Translations under genes and position numbers: made by a program
Assembly: GCA_017538965.1 (NCBI GenBank)
Contig: JAFYHU010000009.1
Span: 1-33,596 of the forward strand
Reading direction: 5' to 3'
Source: Oscillospiraceae bacterium
GTDB lineage: Bacteria > Bacillota > Clostridia > Oscillospirales > Oscillospiraceae
Length of the DNA: 33,596 nt
The notes under the pieces: model-generated
The model's database searches: none
The model's input: only the letters and a program-made list of their open reading frames with translations
Told to the model about the DNA's origin: nothing
Part shown: positions 1 through 7,378 of the stretch, in pieces
Numbering within the stretch: the stretch's first letter is position 1
Layout: the number at the start of each line of letters is the position of its first letter

Positions 1-37
1 GATACCATTCATATGAACTTTCGTCAACCGCCTGTCG

Positions 38-119
38 GCGCCTCCGGATTTCCCTTTTCTGGCGGTTTTATTTCCCGTCTGTGGTGGTCTAATTTCCCAT
101 CACTGGCGGTCTACATCCC
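38..119. repeat. 22-bp spaced direct repeats, probable IS21-family-like element end
   Basis: Three clear units (60-76, 82-98, 104-119) share the pattern TGGYGGTYTWATTTCCC and recur every 22 bp. A degenerate fourth unit at 38-54 keeps only the ATTTCCC end, in the same phase. Multiple internal repeats near a terminus are typical of IS21-family elements, so this may be the inner part of such an end, with istA/istB outside the window. No transposase is visible here, so the assignment rests on the repeat pattern alone. Confidence 0.45.
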
Positions 120-376
120 TTTTTGGAACGGCGTAAACAGTCATATAGAGTAAATATATCACAAAACCAGGTTAAAAACAATAGATTTTGCCTGCTATGT
201 ATAGCAACTATAGGCCAGCGAAAGGATAGTCGCAGTTGAAGATTGTTTCTCTTCTCTATCTTTATTCCAGAATGAAAGCAATGCAGAAGAAAACTATGGT
301 CATAGCGGCCAGGTTCATACGTCAGGAGGACAGACAGTCATAGGCAGGGAGAACATACCATCCCTAAGCTATAATA
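120..376. other. Intergenic stretch without a recognisable gene
   Basis: Between the repeat array and the promoter of the deacetylase gene I see no convincing gene. An open frame without a start codon runs through 214-399, but it shows no family signature and may be chance or gene debris. Confidence 0.4.
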
Positions 377-405
377 TAGACATTGCGGGCTTTGTATGAT
401 ATAAT
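377..405 (+). promoter_or_regulatory. Sigma-A type promoter of the YdjC-like gene
   Basis: A -35 box TAGACA (377-382) and a perfect -10 TATAAT (400-405) are separated by 17 nt. The bases TGA just before the -10 make it an extended -10. The inverted repeat GCGGG (385-389) / CCCGC (407-411) brackets the -10 region and could be an operator. The gene start lies about 50 nt downstream. Confidence 0.6.
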
Positions 406-460
406 TCCCGCATTGCCAGCAGGATGGCTCTAATGACCAGCAAATGAGGTTTCAAAGAAG

Positions 461-1339
461 ATGACAGAGTTTCACGCAGATGATTTCGGGTTTTTTTCTG
501 CACAAAGCAGGAGAATTCTGCAGTGTTGGGAAAATGGTGCTCTCAACGGTATCAGTGTTTTCCCGAATGGAGAAGAGCTTGTTAACTGCCTGGGGCTTCT
601 TCCGAATACCGGTCTTTCGCTGACAGTACATCTGAACTTGATGCAGGGACATTGTCTTGCTGAACCATCTTCTATCTCTCTGCTGGCAGATCAAAACGGC
701 ATTTTTTCAGCAAGTTTCTGTGAGCTCCTTTTCTGCCCACTTTTCGGAAAACGGGAACAATACAAACAGCAGCTTAAAATAGAGCTTTCAGCTCAGATTC
801 ATGCATTGCTTCCCATTTTTCAGGAGAAAAATCTGCCACTTCGCATTGACGGTCATGCTCATTGGCACATGATTCCTGTGGTTTTTGACGCCCTGATGGA
901 AGTAATTCAGGATGAACTACTTCCTGTTTCCTATATTCGAATTCCTGCCGAGCCAATCTCTATCTATCTGAAAAACTTTTTCAAAATTCTCCCCTTTCCG
1001 CCAATTAACTTCGTCAAATCGCTCTTGCTCTGTATTCTTGCAAAAATTAACCGAAATCGCTGGAAAGAAGAGCTTAGAAGTACGGAAGATTGTGTCTTCT
1101 TGGGCGTTCTTCTTTCAGGATGTTTCGATTTTCGAAGAATGTGCGCAGTACTTCCGGATGGAGAAGCTCTTGCTAAAAAGCATAAATGCAGACTTGAGCT
1201 TCTAGCCCATCCGGGATCGGTTCAAGAGGCAGAAGATATCTCTCGTGTTACCAATGAAAACGACCGTCGCTTTTTTACAAGTCCAGCCAGGGCAATAGAA
1301 GCAGAAGGCCTGATGCATATTCGTAAATATTCCTTTTAA
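461..1339 (+). CDS. YdjC/ChbG-family carbohydrate deacetylase
   Basis: This 292-residue protein belongs to the YdjC/ChbG fold, metal-dependent enzymes that remove N-acetyl groups from oligosaccharides or glycolipids. The visible signatures are HADDFG (5-10), HLNL (57-60), DGHAHWH (130-136) and AHPG (249-252), which supply the Asp and His metal ligands and catalytic residues. There is no signal peptide, so it should act in the cytoplasm. The ATG at 461 is preceded by GAGG 11 nt upstream. It is convergent with the membrane protein gene that follows and ends in a strong hairpin. Since it opens a locus of glycan genes, its substrate is probably a lipid-linked or nucleotide-linked amino sugar precursor; this is inferred from context. 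Confidence 0.85.
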   Translation: MTEFHADDFGFFSAQSRRILQCWENGALNGISVFPNGEELVNCLGLLPNTGLSLTVHLNLMQGHCLAEPSSISLLADQNGIFSASFCELLFCPLFGKREQYKQQLKIELSAQIHALLPIFQEKNLPLRIDGHAHWHMIPVVFDALMEVIQDELLPVSYIRIPAEPISIYLKNFFKILPFPPINFVKSLLLCILAKINRNRWKEELRSTEDCVFLGVLLSGCFDFRRMCAVLPDGEALAKKHKCRLELLAHPGSVQEAEDISRVTNENDRRFFTSPARAIEAEGLMHIRKYSF

Positions 1340-1341
1340 CC

Positions 1342-1380
1342 GAAGCACCGCACTTTGAAAAGTGCGGTGCTTCTGCTTTT
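1342..1380 (+). terminator. Intrinsic terminator of the YdjC-like gene
   Basis: A perfect 14-bp stem pairs 1342-1355 with 1360-1373 around a 4-nt loop, and a T-rich tail follows at 1374-1380. It sits between two converging genes. The T tract is on the plus side, so it mainly stops the deacetylase transcript. Confidence 0.85.
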
Positions 1381-2901
1381 TCATGTATCATGATAATAGT
1401 ATATGCGGAACCAGACATCTGGCGGCAGTATTTTCAACCGTATCTGTTGGCCATGGATAGTTGTATAGTGCGCAGTTTGTTCTTTCCAAACATCATGGAT
1501 ATACGGAGATGGAATCAAAAAATATGCTGCTGAATCGGCTCCCATACGTGCCTGTTCTTCCAGATATGCATAGCGGATAGAAACCATTCGTCGAACATCT
1601 GAAAAAACCGCTGTCAGGCACAGCACCGCAGTGATAAGAGCTACAGCCACACTTAAAGAAACAATATGCACCCGGTCAGCTTGTATAATAGTATCCTGTA
1701 CTTCTTCGGCCAACAGGAGTATAGCTCCAAAAAGCATCAAACAGGAATGGAACAGACATCGGTATCCAGTCGGCCATACTGCCAGAATCGGTATAATGGC
1801 AACCAGCGCCATCACAAATAACACAGCAGCACGTATAATATTCTGTCTTCTCGTATGTCTGGCCAAGCAGATCAGCACAAAAGAAACCGAAACCATATAA
1901 AGCAGCATTGCCGCCAGGAGAAGCGAGCTTTCCGTTACAGCAAGTTTTCCGTAAAATGGTTTCATTGAACCGATCAGTGAAAAGAGAAAGACAGCGGAAG
2001 GTGCCAGCATACCAATATTCAGAATCAGTCTGGTTTTCTCTGGAAAGAGTTCGCGATACCTTGCCAGCAGCAAGGAGCAGAGAGCAGCCAAAATGCAAAG
2101 TGCAATCGCATTTTCTGAATACATTCCCAGCAGCAACACTGCGTTTCTTAGTAAGCCTCGGATAATGCTGTAAAAACCGCCGGAAAAATAGCTTTGTACC
2201 TCGCCGTGGATCTCCGGAGCTACATAAAGCATAGCGTAAAACATGCAGGCAAGACCTATCAATGTGCCAACCAGAAACAGCAGAGAAGCTTTGAAACACT
2301 TCTTTTTTCTCGTCCAGAGCACCAACAAAAACGCTGTCAGCACATTCAGGCACGAACTATGCTCAATATAAAACTGCATGCACAAACCAAGAAAAAATAC
2401 CAAAAAGCAACAGCACGTTTCACCCAGCATGCTTGCGTGTTCAACTTCCCGGATCAAAAGAAGCGTCAGCAAAAGCAAAAGGAGCGGCGGAACATAATTT
2501 TGAAACCCGCTCATCCAAGAATAAACCTCACCAAAGACACCCGGTGTTATTGTGAGAAGCAAAAACAACGAAAACAAGAATGAATACCGGCTGCGGAGAG
2601 AAAGGGTAAATGGAAGAAGAACAGCAATCCCGGCAAGAACCGCAGCTCGAACCAAATCTCCTAACACCAGGTGGTGCATTAAAAATACGATTCCGCCGTT
2701 TCCGAAAAAGCGGCCATTACCAAATTCCAACACATAACGCATAGCTTGTACAGCCGATTGAAAATGCTGTGCTCTAAAGCCATGATCGTCCAGCGTCAGT
2801 GGCAAATCGTGCAGTATCAATAATATAAGCAGAAAAAAGATGATAAAAATCAATATCGTCTGGCTATAGAATTTGGAGTTTGATTCTCTTCGGGCAGTCA
2901 T
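1381..2901 (-). CDS. Polytopic membrane protein, GT-C-like (DUF6056-related)
   Basis: This 506-residue protein has about ten or more hydrophobic segments. The first spans roughly residues 13-31 and is followed by an Asp-Asp pair at 38-39 (context LTLDDH) and an arginine/asparagine-rich stretch (GNGRFFGNGG). Membrane glycosyltransferases of the GT-C fold carry a catalytic acidic residue in this first extracytoplasmic loop. Two other proteins in this window have the same layout, so I read it as a divergent paralogue that uses a polyprenyl-phosphate sugar donor. The ATG at 2901 has the ribosome site GAGGG five nt upstream. It is the last gene of the minus-strand glycan cluster and has its own extended -10 promoter. 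Specificity is unknown; a non-enzymatic membrane role cannot be excluded. Confidence 0.6.
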   Translation of the reverse strand: MTARRESNSKFYSQTILIFIIFFLLILLILHDLPLTLDDHGFRAQHFQSAVQAMRYVLEFGNGRFFGNGGIVFLMHHLVLGDLVRAAVLAGIAVLLPFTLSLRSRYSFLFSLFLLLTITPGVFGEVYSWMSGFQNYVPPLLLLLLTLLLIREVEHASMLGETCCCFLVFFLGLCMQFYIEHSSCLNVLTAFLLVLWTRKKKCFKASLLFLVGTLIGLACMFYAMLYVAPEIHGEVQSYFSGGFYSIIRGLLRNAVLLLGMYSENAIALCILAALCSLLLARYRELFPEKTRLILNIGMLAPSAVFLFSLIGSMKPFYGKLAVTESSLLLAAMLLYMVSVSFVLICLARHTRRQNIIRAAVLFVMALVAIIPILAVWPTGYRCLFHSCLMLFGAILLLAEEVQDTIIQADRVHIVSLSVAVALITAVLCLTAVFSDVRRMVSIRYAYLEEQARMGADSAAYFLIPSPYIHDVWKEQTAHYTTIHGQQIRLKILPPDVWFRIYYYHDT

Positions 2902-2950
2902 TTTTTCCCTCTTTCCTTCATTTTGGCCGTTTATTATCGGTGCCTGTCCG

Positions 2951-2983
2951 GGTACATTTCATGCACCAAAAAACGGCATTATA
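2951..2983 (-). promoter_or_regulatory. Extended -10 promoter with inverted repeat, in front of the GT-C-like gene
   Basis: On the minus strand TGA-TATAAT (-10 at 2978-2983) forms an extended -10 without a good -35 box. An imperfect inverted repeat, GGTRCAT-n3-ATGYACC at 2951-2967, lies just downstream near the expected start site. The surroundings (GCGGCTTTGATATAATGCCG) resemble the promoter of the YdjC-like gene, suggesting common control. Confidence 0.45.
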
Positions 2984-3056
2984 TCAAAGCCGCAAGAATT
3001 AACGATAGTTTGAGTCAATCCAACAAGAATAGGGTTGTTCCAGTGGTTTTTCTTTT

Positions 3057-4526
3057 TTAACCATGATATTCCGTCAGAAGGACGACTTTGTCTTTCTCAT
3101 AATAATTCGCCATATCTCGGTTCTGCCAGCAATTCGGATCATCATACAGATCATCGAAGAAGAGCAGATAGGGCGGATCGCTGTAGGGTTTCAACTCCGC
3201 CACCCGGATGGAAGGATCCTTCAGAATTACCAGACGCTCCTGCGCTTCCTGATAATAAGTCGCTGCCTGGCCGTGGGAGAGCGCCGTATAAGCGCTGACC
3301 AAACTGATCCCGCCGCGAAATACAGCGGATACAGCCAGCAACACCAAGCAGAGGGCAATCGCTCCCAGAGTCGGCAAAAGCGGCAGACCCGACACAGGCT
3401 CCTTTACGCCGCTTCGCTGCTGCAGCCAGCCCATCCAGTAGAAAAGGTTCAGCGCCAGCAGCAGCAGATAGGTGAAGAACATCATATCCCGCATACGCCC
3501 GGGACCTTCAAAGTTCATAGCGTACATCGGTGGGCAGAACATGGCGGAAAAAAGGCAATAAGACCAGAGAGACACCAGACCGGGGAAGCGAAAGCGGAAA
3601 GAACAGCCTGGCAAAACAGCTCGGAAAAGCAGTCCCAGAACCAGCATTCCGCCCAGCACCGGCAGGCGGCACCAGAAGAAGGAGTAATAAAGCCCCTTCT
3701 GAAAGGAAGCCAGAATGGCAGCGACGGCATTCGGTGTGTGGGTCATCTCACTGGCCGCCCGCACGGCATTGCCCGGAGCAAACACGTTGATGCAAAAACA
3801 AATCAGCAGAATCAGGCTCGGCAGGAGCAAACGCTTTGCTCCTGCGGGGTTTTTTTCTATCAGGAGCAGTGCAATGCCGCTCAAAGCCAGCAGGCACAGC
3901 GTAAGTCCCGTGACAAGGTTGCCTCCGGCCAGAAAGGCCGCCAGAAACGACAGCCCCGCAATTTGAAGAGCACCGCCCCGCTTCGCCGTATCGATTGCCA
4001 AAACGATTGCCAGCATTGCGATACCGTGGAAAAAGGTATAATAAACGGAACCGTTATACCAGTAGAGCGTCTCTGAGGGATAAGGCATCAGGAGCAGATA
4101 CAGGATTCCGATTATGCCGGCCAGGATTGTTCCGATGTGACGAGACAGCCCGAAGATCTTATCCATCAGACACAGGCACAGGGCGAACAGCCCTCCGAAG
4201 AGCGAGACGGACATCAGCCAGGGAGTCAGGAAATAAAGACGTTCGGAGAAGACTGCCGGTTGAAGGCTCATGAGAAAGACTGCCGCATAGCTTCCCTGCC
4301 AGGTGCGGTAAATAAAGGCAGTATGCTCCAGAGCGGCGGCAACTGCATCACGAAAATTACCTCCATGAACCAGAGCCAAATGAGCAGCGGTGCCAAAAAT
4401 ATAATCGTCAGCACAGGGAACATCATAGCGGGAGAGATACAGCAGCGGTGCCAGACACAGAGTAAAGGCGCAGAGCACCAGACCTGCCAGTGTGCGGGAA
4501 GATAGACGTTGACGGGTGATCTGCAT
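3057..4526 (-). CDS. DUF6056-like polytopic membrane protein, probable GT-C-type glycosyltransferase
   Basis: The protein has 489 residues from the chosen start and about a dozen hydrophobic segments. After the first helix comes an acidic motif ADDYIFG (Asp40-Asp41) and then YRTWQGSY, the pattern I associate with DUF6056 proteins found beside polyprenyl-sugar synthases. Such proteins are presumed to transfer sugars from polyprenyl phosphate outside the membrane. The frame could be extended to a TTG at 4601, but that codon lies in a promoter-like sequence. The ATG at 4526 has AAGAAGG seven nt upstream, so I prefer it. It follows the GT2 gene, the likely source of its lipid-linked sugar donor. 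Enzymatic activity is inferred, not shown. Confidence 0.7.
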   Translation of the reverse strand: MQITRQRLSSRTLAGLVLCAFTLCLAPLLYLSRYDVPCADDYIFGTAAHLALVHGGNFRDAVAAALEHTAFIYRTWQGSYAAVFLMSLQPAVFSERLYFLTPWLMSVSLFGGLFALCLCLMDKIFGLSRHIGTILAGIIGILYLLLMPYPSETLYWYNGSVYYTFFHGIAMLAIVLAIDTAKRGGALQIAGLSFLAAFLAGGNLVTGLTLCLLALSGIALLLIEKNPAGAKRLLLPSLILLICFCINVFAPGNAVRAASEMTHTPNAVAAILASFQKGLYYSFFWCRLPVLGGMLVLGLLFRAVLPGCSFRFRFPGLVSLWSYCLFSAMFCPPMYAMNFEGPGRMRDMMFFTYLLLLALNLFYWMGWLQQRSGVKEPVSGLPLLPTLGAIALCLVLLAVSAVFRGGISLVSAYTALSHGQAATYYQEAQERLVILKDPSIRVAELKPYSDPPYLLFFDDLYDDPNCWQNRDMANYYEKDKVVLLTEYHG

Positions 4527-4591
4527 TAGACAACCTTCTTTCTGGGTATGACTTCTGATCAGATCGGATACAGTTCCTGATAGAACTGCCG

Positions 4592-4600
4592 ATAATATCA
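4592..4600 (-). promoter_or_regulatory. Possible internal extended -10 promoter
   Basis: TGA-TATTAT on the minus strand, in the gap between the GT2 and DUF6056-like genes, resembles the extended -10 sequences in front of the genes at 2901 and 461. There is no -35 box at the right distance. It may allow separate expression of the DUF6056-like gene. Confidence 0.25.
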
Positions 4601-4614
4601 AAAACCGGTATCGT

Positions 4615-5334
4615 CTATTTTTCGCTGATCACTTCGTTCAATCTTCTAAAATCGGCTAATGCCTGTTTCCCGATTTTGAAGATTTTCTTCATGTTGATGG
4701 AGTTGACACCGCCCTGCCGCGGGCGGAAAGTGATGGGAATGTATTGAACCCTGCAGCCCTTTTTCTGATAGATCACCGACAGAAGAACATTGGAGAGGTT
4801 AAAATCCTGCGGAATCAGGTCAATATATTCCTTCAGCGTCTCCGCTTTCATCAGGCGGTACGGCGTATTCGCATCTTTTACCGTAACCCCGAAGCAGAGC
4901 TTAATAACAGTCTTCAACGTTTTTGTTACAAAAACCCTGGATGCGCCGTCCTGTCTTCCTTTTCGCCAGCCGATTACCATATCAACGGTGTCGCGCATCG
5001 CCCAGAAGGGTTCAAACTCTTCCGGAAGCGTCTGACCATCGGAGTCTGTTTGAAACACATAGTCCGCCCCGTGTTCCAGCGCATAACGGTAACCGTAGAG
5101 CACCGTCGCACCGTGACCGCCGTTCGGTTTCGTGAGCGGGCAGAGCATCGGTCTGTTCTTTGACTCCCTCTGCAGGATGGCATAGGTGCTGTCCTTGCTG
5201 CCGTCATCGATAACCACCAGCCGGGATGCTCCTCCTCCGTCATGTGCTTCGATGACCGGATACCAGTCTGCAATCACCTGCGTGATATTCTCTTCTTCAT
5301 TATATGCCGGGATGATAATATAGAGAGTATCCAT
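4615..5334 (-). CDS. GT2-family glycosyltransferase, polyprenyl-phosphate sugar synthase type
   Basis: This 239-residue protein has the GT-A fold signatures of the GT2/DPM1-like group: IIIPAYNEE (6-14), VIDDGSKD (41-48) for nucleotide binding, the DxD-type motif TDSDGQ (96-101), and DANTPYRLM (154-162). No membrane helices follow the catalytic domain, so it is a soluble or peripheral enzyme on the inner membrane face. Its likely reaction is transfer of a hexose from a nucleotide sugar to a polyprenyl phosphate, supplying the neighbouring GT-C-like proteins. The frame extends ten codons upstream, but GGAGGAGAAA directly before the ATG at 5334 fixes the start there. It sits 68 nt downstream of the PIG-L-like gene and is probably in the same transcript. 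Confidence 0.85.
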   Translation of the reverse strand: MDTLYIIIPAYNEEENITQVIADWYPVIEAHDGGGASRLVVIDDGSKDSTYAILQRESKNRPMLCPLTKPNGGHGATVLYGYRYALEHGADYVFQTDSDGQTLPEEFEPFWAMRDTVDMVIGWRKGRQDGASRVFVTKTLKTVIKLCFGVTVKDANTPYRLMKAETLKEYIDLIPQDFNLSNVLLSVIYQKKGCRVQYIPITFRPRQGGVNSINMKKIFKIGKQALADFRRLNEVISEK

Positions 5335-5373
5335 TTTCTCCTCCAGATACCAGATACGAACCATAATTTTTGA

Positions 5374-5394
5374 ATAGATATTATTGATATCTAT
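5374..5394. promoter_or_regulatory. Perfect AT-rich inverted repeat upstream of the GT2 gene
   Basis: ATAGATAT (5374-5381) and ATATCTAT (5387-5394) are perfect 8-bp arms around a 5-nt spacer, in the 68-nt gap between two genes of the glycan cluster. It has no T tract, so it is unlikely to be a terminator and could be a repressor site. This is inference from symmetry only. Confidence 0.35.
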
Positions 5395-5402
5395 TTCGGG
5401 CT

Positions 5403-7376
5403 CTATGCTGTAAGTTTTTCGATAATTTGCGGAAAATGCAGCAATTCGTAGTCCTCTGTTTTGATCAACTCCAGTTTCTGAGAAAGGACAATTCCAATTC
5501 TTTTCAAGATTGTCGGGTTCTGGACAAGAATAGTGTCAGACAAGCCGCTTTCCTCAATCCGTATTTTTACGGTACAACTCTGTCCCCTTTTGCATTCTAT
5601 GTATAGGAAACCATCATGGATTTTCGCTTTGCATCCAGGTACATCGTCACACTGCACTTCGTAGGCCTCAGCATCCAATTCAGGGATGCTGCCGTTTGAA
5701 TACAACAAGAATGACTGCTTTCCTCTGCTGTCAATAATATAATCGTAGGCAAAATTACCGTTTCTGTCCATGATTTTCAGAAAACCGGGTTTCGGTTCCT
5801 GCCTCTCACAGAAAGCCTCAATTTCCGTAAGGCCAGGTTGATGGCCTTCTGTTGCTGTCAATTCTACGCGAAAGGATGATATGCTTCCACCTGTATCAAC
5901 AACGAAGCGGGAAGGTGCGCCAGACGCATCCAACGGGCCTGTTTCCAAAATCGACCCGTCGTCAAACTGAATCTCAGCATTCAGAATGTTGCTGTCTGCA
6001 TCCGGGTTATCATACAGAACGATTTCGCAGATAGGACAAGAAGCGTTCAGATGTACCGTGACGGTTTTTTCCATATCGTTTTCTTTCGGAGACCATATTC
6101 CGTCAAAAGGGTCATGGTTTTGGTCCAGGATGTTCCGAGAATCCAAAAGCATGAAATCGTTCAGACACATTGGATCCCCGCTGCTTGCGGACAGAGTTGC
6201 TTCTCTGCAGACAGAATCAGTTGATCTTTTCCAGAACACCCTGTCTCCGTTGATAATCGCCGCACCATGTTTTTCCTCACCCTGAGATTGATAGAACAGC
6301 AGTTCCCTATACTGTTCAGACGCTTGAAGAGTCCTTGCCAGCGTACCTGCTTTCACTGGAAAGCGAATTCTCTCCTCCCATCGATACATTGGAGGCGTTT
6401 GAATAGTCATGTTATTATGATAGATATCAGAGGTGGCCTTGATATTCAAGGAAAAAAAATCATGCTCTGCACCCCATGCCGTACTATAGGCAAAGCCTTT
6501 ATATACTTCCGGAGAATAGTCGGGTTCGGAATGAAGAATATCTCCCATCACCTTTTCAAACATCATTGAGCAGGCTCTGTGATCAATATGAAGGTCATAG
6601 TCTACACAGAAAATGACATCCGGTCGAACGGAAAGAATTAGATCTTTCATGTCTGTGTACAGGTTTTTTCTTGTATAGGAATGCGCCATCCGGAAGGGAG
6701 GGTGAGATTCAATAGCGTATGTTTCTGTTTTTCCAATATGAGAAGGTATTATTTCATCCGATGGAGCATTATATATGTGGTATTCCTCCGTACCCAGACG
6801 ATCCCCATATCCAAGAAAGACGACATGGTCTTCCGGCATACCCAGAGAATCATATAGTGCAAGCGCTTCTCGGATTCTGACTTCTCCGTTCCCGTTATAA
6901 TCGCCGTTTGTCATAAAAGCAACAGTTAGATCACTTCCGTAATGAAGATATTCATCAATGACTCCGCAGAGAACATTGAGATCATCATCCTGATGCGGTA
7001 CAAGCAGCAGCACTTTTTTCCCGGAAAAGAGCTCTTCTTTTTCCGAATTTGTTTCGTGATATTTCATATTCTTCAGAAATTCATCGCTCTGGCTTTTCTG
7101 ATAAAACAGCTGCAAGCATACACATACTGCACAGACAGCAGCAGTTAAAACAATCAATAACCATCCTGCTGCTTTACTATTCCATTGAACCAATAAAACG
7201 GAAGAGATTAAAATTCCCGCACAGATCAGAAGAAATCCTCTCATTGGAGTATAAACTGCAGAAAACATCAATCCGTAATCTGCCAGCAGACAAAGCTCAG
7301 CTGCAAGAGCGGTACAGATCAAAAAGGAAGACATTTTGTTCTTCTTCATCGGTACAGAACTAAAAGAATCATCCAT
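5403..7376 (-). CDS. Membrane-anchored PIG-L-family deacetylase with C-terminal beta-sandwich region
   Basis: The 657-residue protein starts with three hydrophobic helices (about 17-38, 46-64, 70-92). A LmbE/PIG-L domain follows, with the metal motif PHQDDD (127-132, replacing the usual AHPDDE) and DLHIDH (261-266). PIG-L enzymes are zinc-dependent N-deacetylases of GlcNAc-containing substrates. From about residue 430 a region rich in short beta strands resembles a galactose-binding/discoidin-like module, and the last 100 residues look like another beta domain. The ATG at 7376 is preferred over a TTG two codons earlier that overlaps the upstream stop; GGGGA lies nine nt upstream. Only 2 nt separate it from the preceding gene, so translation is probably coupled. 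With the YdjC-like enzyme it gives this glycan locus two unrelated deacetylases. Confidence 0.8.
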   Translation of the reverse strand: MDDSFSSVPMKKNKMSSFLICTALAAELCLLADYGLMFSAVYTPMRGFLLICAGILISSVLLVQWNSKAAGWLLIVLTAAVCAVCVCLQLFYQKSQSDEFLKNMKYHETNSEKEELFSGKKVLLLVPHQDDDLNVLCGVIDEYLHYGSDLTVAFMTNGDYNGNGEVRIREALALYDSLGMPEDHVVFLGYGDRLGTEEYHIYNAPSDEIIPSHIGKTETYAIESHPPFRMAHSYTRKNLYTDMKDLILSVRPDVIFCVDYDLHIDHRACSMMFEKVMGDILHSEPDYSPEVYKGFAYSTAWGAEHDFFSLNIKATSDIYHNNMTIQTPPMYRWEERIRFPVKAGTLARTLQASEQYRELLFYQSQGEEKHGAAIINGDRVFWKRSTDSVCREATLSASSGDPMCLNDFMLLDSRNILDQNHDPFDGIWSPKENDMEKTVTVHLNASCPICEIVLYDNPDADSNILNAEIQFDDGSILETGPLDASGAPSRFVVDTGGSISSFRVELTATEGHQPGLTEIEAFCERQEPKPGFLKIMDRNGNFAYDYIIDSRGKQSFLLYSNGSIPELDAEAYEVQCDDVPGCKAKIHDGFLYIECKRGQSCTVKIRIEESGLSDTILVQNPTILKRIGIVLSQKLELIKTEDYELLHFPQIIEKLTA

Positions 7377-7378
7377 CG

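Noticed and set aside
214-399. Open frame of about 61 codons before the first gene, possible C-terminal gene remnant
   Set aside because: No start codon, no ribosome site and no recognisable family. An open frame of this length is expected by chance, and it runs into the promoter.
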